A DNA stretch of 64,000 nucleotides, taken from positions 215,128,333-215,192,332 of the forward strand of contig CM048755.1 of assembly GCA_026315105.1 (NCBI GenBank), in the 5' to 3' direction. The notes below the pieces were generated by a model. That model was not told the DNA's origin, did no database searches, and saw only the letters and a program-made list of their open reading frames with translations. Source of the DNA: Locusta migratoria. Taxonomy: Eukaryota > Arthropoda > Insecta > Orthoptera > Acrididae. A program made the position numbers and the translations under genes. This document shows, piece after piece, positions 10,605 through 21,163 of the stretch; the stretch's first letter is position 1, and each line of letters starts with the position of its first letter.

Positions 10605-11308
10605 CTAGGTGCGTCTGAGAAGTTCGGTGAATGGTCCCCATATTGTAGAAACCGCGCTGGTGATAATGAAATGCCGACGCATACATACTGATGAATATGT
10701 AAACAAGCGCCCCCTATCGTGCAAAGCACTGCAGTGAATCAGTGGTACATGCTGCGATACAGCATGTCATTGCAACATGGAGCAGAAAATTTAGCAACGC
10801 GTTAACATCACGTTTTGTTTCAAATTAGGCAGAATGGCGACGGGGACCCATGGGATGTTAGTGCAGGTGCAAGTGTTTAGAACCAGTGAGTAAAAAGTGT
10901 GTGTCTGAGTGGTTTCGGAGATCCAACAACGCGTGTCCTCAGTGCTTCGCGCGATTCCTGAAGAAGCCTTTGTTGACAGTTTTCAACAGCTGTACAACCG
11001 ATGTCAGAAGTCAATTGCGATTACTTTTTTTTTTTCTTTCAGACCAAACTGCGTGGTCATCAGTCCGTAGCTTACAAACTACTTAAACCTAGGTAAACTA
11101 ACCTAAGGACAACACACACACCCATGCCGCATGGAGGACTCGAACCTCCACGGCGAGCAACCGCGCGCTCCGCAGCGAGACGCTTCAGACCGCTCGGCTA
11201 CTCCACCGCGGCGGCCATTATTTTGAAGGTTAGTAAAGATATTTCGTTTGTAATTATTCTTGCTTATATTTCCTGAGAAAATTCACCGAACTTTTCAGAC
11301 GCACCTTG
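10605..11308 (+). mobile_element. Mariner-type deletion derivative with both TIRs
   Basis: The left TIR AGGTGCGTCTGAGAAGTTCG and the right TIR (reverse complement AGGTGCGTCTGAAAAGTTCG) differ at one position. Each is bordered by TA (10603-10604 and 11309-11310). Inside, a mariner transposase start (METxxIxFCFKLGR-like, near 10776-10850) is joined to the C-terminal end (FVDSFQQLYNRCQKS, near 10965-11010). The catalytic centre is missing. A SINE C interrupts the last codons. Confidence 0.85.
11040..11214 (-). mobile_element. SINE C inside the mariner derivative
   Basis: The minus-strand head reads CCGCGGTGGAGTAGCCGAGC with box B GGAGGTTCGAGTCC. The body is CCTTAGGTTAGTTTACCTAG and the tail stops at TTTGGTCTGAAAG. 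The 3' tail is shortened compared with other copies. Confidence 0.9.
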
Positions 11309-11572
11309 TATTACTTGAAGTCCAGTACTTTATGGAACAAACATTGCCCTTTCCAGTTTCACGTAACTGGTTTATCAGCTACGGCTTTTTAAGACACAAA
11401 CATCTTAAATGAAATATATGTAATCAATCAAAATATTGTTTTTTTACATCATCTGCAAATTATGTTCAATTGTAAAGTTTGATTTGGGGACGACAGTGTC
11501 GCACCTTAGAAAACCTTTCAACTTTTTCCTATGTCCTGTTCGTACGGCGCTATCCAGAAGGTAAATTTTCCT

Positions 11573-11980
11573 AGCCGCGGTGGATTGGCCGAACGTTATA
11601 AGGCACCTTTCTGGGTAGTGCGTCGCTGTTCTCCGTCGGAGGTTCCAGTCCTCTCTCGGTCATGGGTGTATTTGTTATCAAAAATGTTCAAATGTTTGTT
11701 AAGCTTATGGGACTAAACTACGGGGTCATCAGTTCCTAAACTTACAAACTACTTACGAACTACCTTATACTAAGGACGGCACAAATATCCATGTCCGAGC
11801 GTGGATTCGAACCCCCGACCGTAGTGGCCGTGCAGACCGTGACTGGAGCGCCTCAGTCCCCGCGGCCACCGCGGCCGGCTATTTGTTATCCTTAGCATAA
11901 GTTACTTTAAGTAGTTTTTAAGCATGGGGACTGATGATCAGAGTAAGTAAGGCACCATAGATTTACAGGCATTTGAAATC
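11573..11980 (+). mobile_element. SINE C (host copy, split by a reverse SINE C)
   Basis: The head is CCGCGGTGGATTGGCCGAAC with box B GGAGGTTCCAGTCC. The body breaks off after GGGTGTATTTGTTATC and resumes with the same 11 bases at 11880. The tail is CATAGATTTACAGGCATTTG. Confidence 0.9.
11680..11879 (-). mobile_element. SINE C nested in reverse orientation
   Basis: The minus-strand head is CGGCCGCGGTGGCCGCGGGG and box B is GGGGTTCGAATCC. It is bounded by a perfect 11-bp TSD TATTTGTTATC at 11669-11679 and 11880-11890, which belongs to the host SINE body. Confidence 0.95.
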
Positions 11981-13976
11981 TCCCTATTTGTTAAAAGAAA
12001 AACACCACAGTTACATGAAAAACTAAATTGCTAACAGGTTGTGTTGCATTATACCGCTGTGACTTTCAGTGGAGTAACTCTGTGCCAGTCAGTGGATATA
12101 AGAAAGTTGTCCATTTACAAAATGTACCCTACAAACTTATAAACACACGTTCTGTTGTATTATCTGGATCATGTTATTTGGTAGCCGATCCAGTAAACTA
12201 GAATTCTCTTACATCAATGGAAGCAACACGTACTTCACGAGAAAATTACACAATTTTCATGTGTATAGCTTATAGTTCCCGATATGTTCTTCATATTCCT
12301 CTAGCATACTATACTGAAGAGCGAAGAAACTGGAATAGGAATGCATATGCAAACACAGAGATATGTAAACATTCACAGGACGATTCAGAGTGGCGGCGTG
12401 TCTGAAATGTTTTCCGCGGTCATCCACATGGAAGCCACCTGACTTGAAATATGCACGTCGAGGCAATGGCGTCAAAAGAAGTGATGAAGATGGAAGTTGG
12501 AGTGACGCGTCTACAGTGGAGTTAAGCAGAACTGTGGCGACATTTGGTACCCATGTGACATCATTAACCGTCCTCAGACCCGACATGAACTTGTGAGCTT
12601 TGGTCTTTTTATCGCATGAGTTCTCATCTTGTTCCTTGAAGCATTGCTAAGACCTGCGCCGTCGTTGCACGGCTCAACACTTTTTACCATTACAGAGGGT
12701 GGTTGCAATCACTTGTGTGTCAAATTTCAAACTTATGCCTCGCACTGGGAGACAATTACTGTGTTTCTAATAGGTGATCCTTCAATTCTGTTGTTCATTC
12801 GTCGTGCAAGATACTAGAAACTGCTGCTGATTGATATAAAGTTTCTATTCAAAATTTTCCACTATATGTTTTATGTAGCCCTATATTCGTTGGTCTATTC
12901 CTCAAATTATAATTTCGAAGTCTTATCACTTCATTTTAAGACAACGAATAGTATGGTATCTGTCACCTATTTTAAGTATTACTTAACTTGACTGTCTGTG
13001 TAACAGTAGTATGTGTAATTTATGAAATCAGAGCTATAAGTCTTCAGCGATATGGACTTTTTTACTCTGCTGTGAAAGCAATTCGTTTACCTGTCAAATG
13101 TGTTTTAGACTACGTATATTTTTCTATTTAATTCTACTAATGTACAAAGAAATTGGACAGTTATTACTCTCCGGCTATCAAATAGTTTAAAAACCCTTCG
13201 TTCTAGCCCTTATTCAAGTTATTGTGGGATCTTGATTAATTCGCATCTTATAACTATCGTGCTTCACGCTGTATCTTCTGAAGTTTATCAGTTACTTATA
13301 TTACATCTTATTTGTAAAAAACTTATGTTGAGTAATTTTGCTTGCATGGACACAAAAGACACTATGGGTGTTTCGTTTTTCGTTTTCTGTTGCCGATAAG
13401 AAATTTTAGAGAAATTATGACAGAAAATGGGACCATAGTCTCATATCAAGAGTGTATGAAAGTGAAAGACTCAATAGGAAGTAAAAATGTCTCCTATAAA
13501 TACACAAGGTGCCATTTTCTAACCTACGTGAGATAAATGTGACAATTTCTTAACTCAAGGAAGGTGCACCACAGTTTCTCGTCAGCCAAACAAACAGAAA
13601 AACCAAGTCCACTAGCCATTTGATGGACTAGCCATGTTTCTTACAGAAAACGCCGTGAGTTAATTTTTTCCTCCGGTAAGCTGAAACACAGCTTCGGAAT
13701 GCAGTACATGGCCAGATTGGCCAGCGGTGTCCGACTTTTCATTGTTCCAGCCTCTGTAAGGCAGCAAGAAACTGATGACAGCGACATTCCGAGTCATGTG
13801 GCTCTCGTTCCATTTCTCCCCTTTTAGGGAGGTGCGTTGCTAATCATTCCGCCCAGCTATCCAAACACTCTAGAGGTCCCCTTCAGTAGTACTGCATTGT
13901 CCACTTTTTAACTATGCACTGTTTTTAAGACTTGAATCCATCTATAATAGAAATATTAATTTAACGGTTTCTTTTG

Positions 13977-13978
<2 letters not shown>
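11981..13978. other. Mostly unassigned; possible Tc1 terminus at 12312-12365
   Basis: Near 12312 the sequence TA followed by CTGAAGAGCGAAGAAACTGG, then ACACAGAGATATGTAAAC, resembles from memory the 5' end of a Tc1-like element of locusts. No transposase follows. Opposite-strand open frames at 12217-12596 have no motif. The rest is AT-rich and unrecognised. Confidence 0.4.

Positions 13979-14026
<48 letters not shown>
13979..14026. repeat. 48-base poly(T) run
   Basis: An uninterrupted T run. If it marks a retrotransposed poly(A) tail on the minus strand, the body would lie to the right (14027-14360), where a 96-codon minus frame has no recognisable motif. Confidence 0.9.
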
Positions 14027-14029
<3 letters not shown>

Positions 14030-14879
14030 TCTGTTCCAGACATCTGCCATACTTTTTCCTTATGTTATAAACTACAATTTCCTTTCCACTTTTCTCGTCT
14101 GATTGATACCAGGTGATACTAAATTTCCTTCACATTTTTTCCCCAACGTCCGATTATGTATCCGCCTCTGTACGTAATGCAGATAATGGCTGCTAGTATT
14201 GTGGCATTGCCAGTAAAGCCATATTCTATGGATTCTGGTATTTTGGTGCTGACATGAATTTTTGTTGCTAGTATTTGGCAGGACGAAGGTAGATTGTAGC
14301 ACAGTCTTCATCACCAGACAGTACCCCGTGGTGATATTCAAAATCTCTCCGCTCCGTCGCAATGACGACTAGTGATATCATTGATGCTGTTCTGTTCGTC
14401 ATCTGGCAACGTTATCCCGAGGACTCACTTGATACTAAATGAAATAAGAAGGCCATGTGCTGACATTTTGATAATTCCTACCTGTTTTCACCTCATACTC
14501 ATCCTTAAGAACGCTAAAATACGCTATCACTACATGGTGCAATCAGATACACATTTGACTCATTACAGCATGTCTAATCGTCATGGAAAACTATGGTAAT
14601 GAATCTGCTCTGAGACTGAGACAGTTTCATACCAAGTTAAAGCAATTCTGTACAATGAAGCTTTTATTTATCTCTTTTATTTAATTACATAACAATACAT
14701 TTTACATGGTTCACTGTAAGGGTTGTAATTGGGTTGTAGTTCACGAATAATTCATAACTCGGAATACGTTTGTTACATTATTCTTGCACATATACTTTTT
14801 TCACCTACTGTTTAACTTATCATATTCTGCAGGTGGCCGTTCATACCTTAGCTTAACGCCTCTAGGAAATCACCTAGGG
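14027..14879. other. Unassigned stretch before the hAT element
   Basis: Nothing recognised apart from a minus open frame at 14072-14362 that abuts the poly(T). No tRNA boxes or inverted repeats seen. Confidence 0.4.
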
Positions 14880-15312
14880 CAGCGGTTCCAAACCTTTTGG
14901 CCACTTTAGATTATGGTAGTAACACTAAATGTGAGCCTCTGCTATCGTCTTTTGACAGATCGAAATTTAAATGAAAATAACACCTTACCGTTCAGTGGAC
15001 ATGGAAACTGAATACATCCATTTGTAGAGGAGAAGTTTCTCTACAATTTTGCTCTGATATGTTTTTTTCATATCTCGCATCGTTTCAGAGATATTTGCAA
15101 AAATAACGGCGATTTTGGGATGTCTGTTTGCTTGTCCGTAACGTGTTCCCGCTTTTTAGGTCGAACCGCTTGTCATTTCAAAGCAACGGCGCACTGAAAA
15201 ATTAACAAAAACACGCCGTTCTTCGTAAATGATAAACTAGTGTTTAAAAATGCCATATTAGCATCAGTTAACAACTGCCATCAGTAGTACGAGATTAAAG
15301 AACGAATTTCAT

Positions 15313-15372
15313 ATTTGTTCGCCGTAGTGTAGTGGGCAGCGCGTTGGATTGTAATGCACATGGTAGAGGTTA
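15313..15372 (+). mobile_element. Possible tRNA-like SINE head
   Basis: The sequence GCCGTAGTGTAGTGGGCAGC resembles a tRNA A-box region, and GGTAGAGGTTAGGGACCCGC could be a damaged T-arm. Without a second copy this is weak. Confidence 0.3.
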
Positions 15373-16229
15373 GGGACCCGCGATTACCAAAATTTTTTCT
15401 CCTTTTTTCCTAATAGGGTTTCCGCATCCTTATTAATTAAAAAGGGCTATGTCCTCAATATTTAGACTTGTTCATATGTCAGAATGGTCCCTCTAAAAGG
15501 CGTGTTTGTTTTATTTCGTAAACATGCCGTGAAATACGTAACAACGAATTGAACAATGATCTTCTGAAGTATATGCACGTACACTGGGAGGATCCAGTAA
15601 TAATGAATATTCTGAACAAATTTCTGATACTGGTAGTTTCGTATATAAAGGAAGTTCTAGATTTCTGTGGCAAGTGTAGTTCCTTAATGAAACCGAAGTG
15701 TATACATTGGAAAAAATTACCTTGTTTATTTTTTCTAAGCAATTATTCATTATTTATGGAAAATATTGAAAGTAATTAATTAGAATCACTGCATCTACTA
15801 AAATGTTTGTCTTTGACATGGTTGCTATGGACGCTTTTCACATAAATGGTATTACATTTCCTGTAGTTCAGATATTACTTCGTTCATGTTACTTTGTTAT
15901 GCCCTAAAATAAAGAGCAAATACTGTATTTTAAACCGTGATTACGTTTTCTTTTACAGCTAAAATCACAAGCGGAATAAGTGTGGTAATACTGAATTCCA
16001 CATAAATCTAGCACTTAATATATATACAAAGTTAGTACTATACTTACGTCATTAACAAGTCATTATAACAGTATCTCCCAAGTTTATGTACATGTTTACA
16101 AATTGTTGGTATATATTTCATGGCATGTTCTCGAAACAGAACAAATGCACTTTTCAGAGAAAGCGCTGTTCCCTTTGAACAACTCGGAATATTGCAGAAT
16201 ATAGTTGTGTTCAGTTAACAAGAGTGTGC

Positions 16230-16385
16230 GAAAACCTTTTAGGAAGCAAGAGGGAAAAATCGTCAGTGGTGGTTATATATATTCCTTAGGGAGATCGATA
16301 CTTTGCAGTCGTTTGTTCATGTTCGTTCCGGGTTGTTCGTTGAGAATTTTACTCAGTTTTTTATTACAGATGGCGTTGAACCAAC
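16230..16385 (-). mobile_element. SINE-like element F, copy 1 (tail part)
   Basis: The minus strand reads GGTTCAACGCCATCTGTAAT, then AAAAAACTGAGT and AACGAACATGAAC. This resembles a widespread arthropod SINE tail (remembered form CCCTCTGTAATAAAAAACTG). A second copy of the same tail lies at 16593-16770. Confidence 0.5.
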
Positions 16386-16592
16386 AACGCCTGAAGAGAA
16401 GGTCTGTGCACTGTCGTGCCACGTCACGTCACGCAGAGTAGATCGGGATCGCGTAGCTCACTGGCTGGCTGATAGGGCACAGCCCACTGCCTCACATCAG
16501 CCAGCCAGTGAGCTACGTGATCCTGATCTACTCTGCGTGACGTGACGTGGCACGGCAGTGCACAGATCTTCTCTTCAGACGGTGTTGGTTGA
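16379..16592. repeat. Near-perfect hairpin, arms about 95 bp
   Basis: The left arm (16379-16473) and right arm (16496-16592) are reverse complements with only a handful of mismatches, around a 22-bp loop. The arms contain GCCACGTCACGTCACGCAGA and AGCTCACTGGCTGGCTGAT. The left arm continues into SINE F copy 1, so the hairpin may be two SINE heads joined head to head. Confidence 0.85.
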
Positions 16593-16770
16593 TCCCTCTT
16601 TCTTTTTTCTCTTTTCATTGGTTCTTCGGTCTGATCGGTACTTTGTGGACGTTGGTATGTTTTGTTCTGTTTTGATCGCTTCGTCGATCACTTAGTTTTC
16701 TCATTACAGAGGGCGTCGGGCTACCATGCCGGCAACCCTCTGAGTCGCGCTGAGCCACCACGCCCTTGCA
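16593..16770 (-). mobile_element. SINE-like element F, copy 2
   Basis: The minus strand reads GGCATGGTAGCCCGACGCCC, TCTGTAATGAGAAAACTAAG and then an A-rich tail with AAAACAGAACAAAACATACC. It parallels copy 1 across the CTCTGTAAT and ACT(G/A)AGT blocks. The preceding GTGGCTCAGCGCGACTCAGA may be the box-A region. Confidence 0.5.
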
Positions 16771-17584
16771 AGTTTCGAACCACCGTCTAACATGTTCGTA
16801 CATCACAAAGTAATTCCTCGCCTAATTACGCTATGGCGAACAGCTGCTAGAGTAATTCGTAATTCTCATACCATTGAAGGTAGGAGTTAACTAACTAATC
16901 AACATCAGATTATAATTCGTTGTCCTAAGAACGACGCTTTTTCATAATTTTCAGTGCGCCATTGCTTTGAAAAGACAACGCTTGAGTTATAATAAGAAAA
17001 TCATTAGGTAGAGAAAGCAAGATGGCGTACGCAAAAGAGATTTTGATGCGAGGGATGTCACGTGATTGATTTACGAACGCCAAATGTACACTGTGTTCCA
17101 TCCAGGCTATAGTCACTCGTCCGAACGCCAAATGTACGCTACGTTCGTTTCAGGCTATAGTCATTCGTAACCAGTACAGGAAAAGAAAATAAACTTTGAA
17201 CTAGAAAGGCAAGACAGGTTATAATATTTTAACGGAAAAATATAATGAAAATGTTGGAGAGATATTAAAATGATTGTTTAAAGAGGTAATAGTTCAAAAA
17301 AGAGTATGTTTGTCAAAGCTAAACTCAAATATCATATAAATGTGGCTGTTTGTTAAAATATGGTCAGAAAGAATATTACGTGTTGGGTGCATAGATATTA
17401 CCACAATAATTTTTTATTATTTGCATTATTATTTCTGTCCGAAATGTTTGCAAAAAGTTATAAAACTGAAAATCTAAAGTGTGCCGTAAAACACGCCAGT
17501 GCGAGGTTTTTTCTCTGCGTCCCATCCATTGCATAAGAACATCTGGAGGCCCAGTAACTAAATAAAAAGTAAAATTCATCAACA
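16771..17584. other. AT-rich hAT interior, unassigned
   Basis: A local direct repeat is visible: GAACGCCAAATGTACACTGTG (about 17077) and GAACGCCAAATGTACGCTACG (about 17123), each followed by a CAGGCTATAGTCA(C/T)TCGT block. No protein motif. Confidence 0.6.
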
Positions 17585-18170
17585 CTGCCCGGTTAGCCGT
17601 GTGGTCTAACATACCACTTTCCAAGACGGAAAGGCATACCGCCGCTGGTTCGAATACACCGGGCGGATTAACGAAGGGGGCAGAGTGCCGGCCAGCCTAG
17701 ATGTAATTTTTAAGTGGTTTTCCACATCCCCCTAGGTGAATGCCGGCCCGTCCACAAGTCTCGCCTCAGTTACATGATTCTTAAACAATTCGTAACACTT
17801 TACACTCTTCACATATATAACACTATACGCATACATTTGGAGTACACATTTCCTCCCGGAGGTCATGGGGGCATCCGGCCACCCCGTAACTATTAATGCG
17901 CCAAATCCGATTAACAAAGCCGCGCCGGCCGCGGTGGCCGAGGGGACTGAGGCGTTCCAGTCACGGTCTGCACGGCCACTACGGGCGGGGGTTCGAATCC
18001 CCCCTCGGGCATGGATATTTGTGCCGTCCTTAGTATTAGTTAGATCACAAGTAGTTTGTAAGTTTAGGGACTGATGACCCCGTAGTTAAGTCCCATAAGC
18101 TATACAAACATTTGAACAAGGCCGGCCCTGCTTGCGCGTGAACATGGCTCAAGTGAAAGAAAGAAAGTAA
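17585..18170 (+). mobile_element. SINE family B, copy 2 (split by SINE C)
   Basis: This is the best-preserved B head: TGCCCGGTTAGCCGTGTGGT (box A) and CGCTGGTTCGAATACACC (box B). The body has GTGCCGGCCAGCCTAGATGT and TCCCCCTAGGTGAATGCC, and the tail ATGCGCCAAATCCGATTAAC. After the nested SINE C it resumes with CCGGCCCTGCTTGCGCGTGA and ends near AAAGAAAGAAAG. Confidence 0.85.
17923..18114 (+). mobile_element. SINE C nested in SINE B
   Basis: It has box A GGTGGCCGAGGGGACTGAGG and box B GGGGGTTCGAATCCC, with tail CCATAAGCTATACAAACA. Flanks AACAAAGCCG (17913-17922) and AACAAGGCCG (18115-18124) form a 10-bp TSD with one mismatch inside the SINE B tail. Confidence 0.95.
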
Positions 18171-18879
18171 TGTAGAGGAAAGATTTTTATTATATTCACT
18201 TAATTACAACAAGTATACAAAAACTCAAAATCATGTAGGCAATGTTAAAAAAACTCAGTGGGATATCTGACACTGTTTGTCACTTACAAGACTGTCAATA
18301 CTTGTATTAAAACTGGTTAACTTTAGCCACAAATCACTCTCTACAGTCAATCTATTGCCGTTTTGTTGGTTTTTTTTTTTTTTTTTTTTCAAAAAGAAAA
18401 AAGTTAAAAGGCTCGTTCACATAAATAGGTTGTCGAAAATCCCACTGAGTGTTTCAGAGCACTTTTGGCAATTGCTGGACAGTCTTACGGTGCCGAACCC
18501 TTATCCAGAATGGTACCAATGGCATTGATTTAAAAAACGATTTTAAAGCCTGGTCACATTATAGTTCACTTAACAAGTCTTATTCGCCTGATGAAATTTT
18601 CAATTTTTTAAAGTAATCCACTTCAAAGGGGTTTTTAATCCACCGGACTTCACCCTAAGTTTTAGGAAAGTAGTCCCTGAAAGAAACATGGAAATGCTTA
18701 CACACTGCTGTAGTGTCTAGTCAGCAGGGGTACCCAAAACGTTTTGTCACCGTGTACTATTGACATTTTTTTTTCTTTGACATTTCTGGCGTACCACTAG
18801 AACTTGCGGTTGCAAAGGGAGGGTAGGATGTGGAAGGTTGACTGATGAGTGGTCCAGGAGTGAGGCACTAAGTGAAATA
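18171..18879. other. AT-rich hAT interior; second hAT-like end near 18724
   Basis: It contains a T run near 18370 and, at 18724, CAGGGGTACCCAAAACGTTT, which resembles another hAT-type terminus or a subterminal repeat. No partner end was found. No protein motif. Confidence 0.5.
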
Positions 18880-19240
18880 ACTAACCGTGTCAACAAGGTT
18901 TCTTTGGTCACACTGTCTCACTGGGAACTTGCACGTTTTCCAACACAATCTTCATCCATAAGAAAAAATCCTCAGTTCGTCACAAAGTTCACACAATCTT
19001 GACAATAATTTACCTCTCGAAAGCCACTGAACTTCCGAGTGAAGTGGGAGCTCTTTGTGTTCACTCCCCATTGCATCACACTAAAGTCTCGAATTTATTG
19101 ACCTTGGTTTAATAAAATTAACGTCTTTTACTGCATCGTCAAGAGTTTAGATTCGTCCAAACCTTTCATTGCAAGAGCCTCTCTATGTATGTTGCAAAGT
19201 GTGTCCGCTGAACCAAGGGAGCGACTGATCTAACTAACGT
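18880..19240 (-). pseudogene. hAT transposase fragment (ZBED5/Buster-like)
   Basis: On the minus strand, and only by shifting frame several times, one reads CNIHREALAMKGLDES, then VKDVNFIKPRSINSRL, CDAMGSEHKELPLHSEV and QWLSRGKLLSRLCELCDEL. This run is characteristic of the catalytic-to-C-terminal part of hAT transposases of the ZBED5/Buster type. Frameshifts make it non-functional. Its position just inside the right terminus supports assignment to the 14880-19441 element. Confidence 0.75.
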
Positions 19241-19449
19241 CTTACTAGTGATACAGGATCTATAGGACATTTAACTCTTATTTCATTCTTTTACTCGGTG
19301 ACCTTGGCAACTGACGAGTGAAAACCCTGAACCTACAGATTATTTATATCTCGTCTTCGACTCTCTACGAGCGTTCGCGGCCCATTGCAAGTATTCCCGC
19401 GGCCCACTTATGGGCCGCGGCCCATAGGTTGGGAACCGCTGACCTAGGG

Positions 19450-20090
19450 AATTACACTTGTCCATCCGCATAACTGATTCCCCGCATCGGAGGGGGGGGG
19501 GGGGGACAAAAAACGACACAAGAGTTTAAAATATAGGTCATATTTCGGCTTGGATAAGAGTGGAAAATGGTTTCCTCCTTTCAAACGGAACAGCAGCATT
19601 AGTCTGAACTTATTTAAGTACATTACCAAGGACCAAAATATGGGTTGTGTGATAGTGACCTGAAACGTATTCCTCATGAACGCAGGTCCAGTACTTCCAG
19701 TACTAGTCCGATTCACATGAACTGCTCCTATCAGAGTTTATTTCACGTGTAATATGTGATTTATCCACTTCGAAGTGTAATTTTGAGAATTTCATTCTCA
19801 GTTTCCTTGATTTTCGTTCTTCAGGAATCGAGTAATGCTTTTGAAACAATGATTGTTATCAAAGTACATCCTCGCAGATTAAAGCAGCCACTAAGGGAGT
19901 TTGATTACGTGTCGGAAAACAACTGTTTATTTTTATATAAGCAATGTGACAGTTCTCCCTACAAAACATGGGTTCAGTGGTCAATTTAAGTACTGTGTCA
20001 AAGTATTATCGTAGGCTGTCGACCCCAGTTTCAAGATGGAACCTTACCATTGAGGTGTTTTGTTACCAATCAATGAACTTCGTTTTCAAC
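19450..20090. other. Unassigned; includes a 14-base G run
   Basis: A G homopolymer occupies about 19492-19505. Short frames on both strands carry no motif. Confidence 0.5.
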
Positions 20091-20094
20091 ATCC

Positions 20095-20331
20095 CTTCCT
20101 GCTCTCTCTCTCTCTCCATCTCCTCTTCCATTTTCCGTCCATTTCTACCTTTTTCAGTCCATCTTCTCCTCTGTTCCCTCCCTTTTTCAAGAACCTCTTC
20201 CCATTTAACTACCTCCACAACATCCCCCACATTCTGGTCCTCCTTCACCGCCATCTCCCTCGCCTCTACTCACTCAATTGACCACCTTGCTTCTGTGCTT
20301 CTTCCCTGGCCCTCCTCCTGCTATAATCGTT
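20095..20331. repeat. Pyrimidine-rich tract (left part)
   Basis: More than 80 percent C+T over about 240 bp, with TCTCTCTCTC and TCCTCTTCCATTTTCCGTCC. A very similar tract continues at 22740-22930 on the far side of the stacked transposons, so it was probably one tract split by insertion. The long open frames across it are composition artefacts. Confidence 0.75.
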
Positions 20332-21163
20332 GGTAAGGACCGACCGAATGTTCGATTTCGGTTACGGCCAGTTTCGGCCAAAATATTGGTTTCGGCCAGA
20401 AATTAGCCGAATCTTCGACTTGGCCGAAATGGACTTTTTTGAGGTTTCTGAAGTAGTCCGGTCGCGTTCTGGATGGATTCAGTCATAATAACGCTTTACC
20501 TCAGTTGACAGTGCACCGTTTAACTGCTAGGAGTCTCTCTTCCCACGTAAAAATTGTGGGTGTTTTGTTGTTAAGCACAATATTACGCAGTCATATCTAA
20601 TAGCGATATCCTCATACCGGTACTATGTTAGTAACAATTAGTATTGTACGTAATGGAACGGATTATCACATTGTTATGCTGTAAAGATTTATTAATGGGT
20701 TTACTTGAAAGTGTGGAGCTTTTTTTTTTTTAACCAATTAATATTGGTTTAGGAAACATTGATCATGTACTACATACCTTTTCCTGTTCATTTTGCATAA
20801 ATTTATACTTACAACAAACATACTGTTAGATGGAATTGTGAATTTATATTTCGAAACACTTTCTGCAGCACTGATTGAAGCTGCTATGTATTCAGGAATG
20901 CGAAAATGGAAAGCTGTATTTATATTGTGGTAATCATTCTGAGGCTCTGACATTTCGTAGTATCTATTCGGCATGTTTATTGTGTACATAAAGACTAAAC
21001 ACATCTTTCTACAAGAACGTATGCGGGACTGTGGAATTTGTGGTAGCTATACAGTAGTCTCATTAATTCGAGGTGAACGGCACCGAAATCACATCCAACT
21101 ATCAAAATTCACGCGTGAAAAAGAAGAAAATCGACCTTGAAAAAATACATGTGTAATAAAATA

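Larger units (their letters stand above)
14880..19441 (-). mobile_element. hAT transposon, 4.56 kb, with perfect 8-bp TSD
   Basis: The left end CAGCGGTTCCAAACCTTTTG and the right end (reverse complement CAGCGGTTCCCAACC) are a typical hAT terminal pair. Both ends are flanked by ACCTAGGG (14872-14879 and 19442-19449), the 8-bp duplication hAT transposases make. A decayed hAT transposase lies near the right end on the minus strand. The interior has collected a SINE B carrying a SINE C, an inverted SINE-like hairpin and AT-rich filler, so the original element was shorter. Confidence 0.9.

Noticed and set aside
12217..12596. Overlapping frames of 62-109 codons on both strands
   Set aside because: No motif, mutually overlapping, and next to a probable Tc1 terminus.
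18724..18765. Second hAT terminus CAGGGGTACCCAAAACG
   Set aside because: No partner end or duplication was found; kept only as a note within the hAT interior.
18880..19240. Possible host gene of the ZBED5 type
   Set aside because: It is frameshifted many times and lies inside a hAT element with TIRs and a TSD, so it is transposase debris.
19968..20336. 122-codon plus-strand open frame
   Set aside because: Most of it is a pyrimidine-rich tract that gives Ser/Leu/Pro-rich frames by composition.
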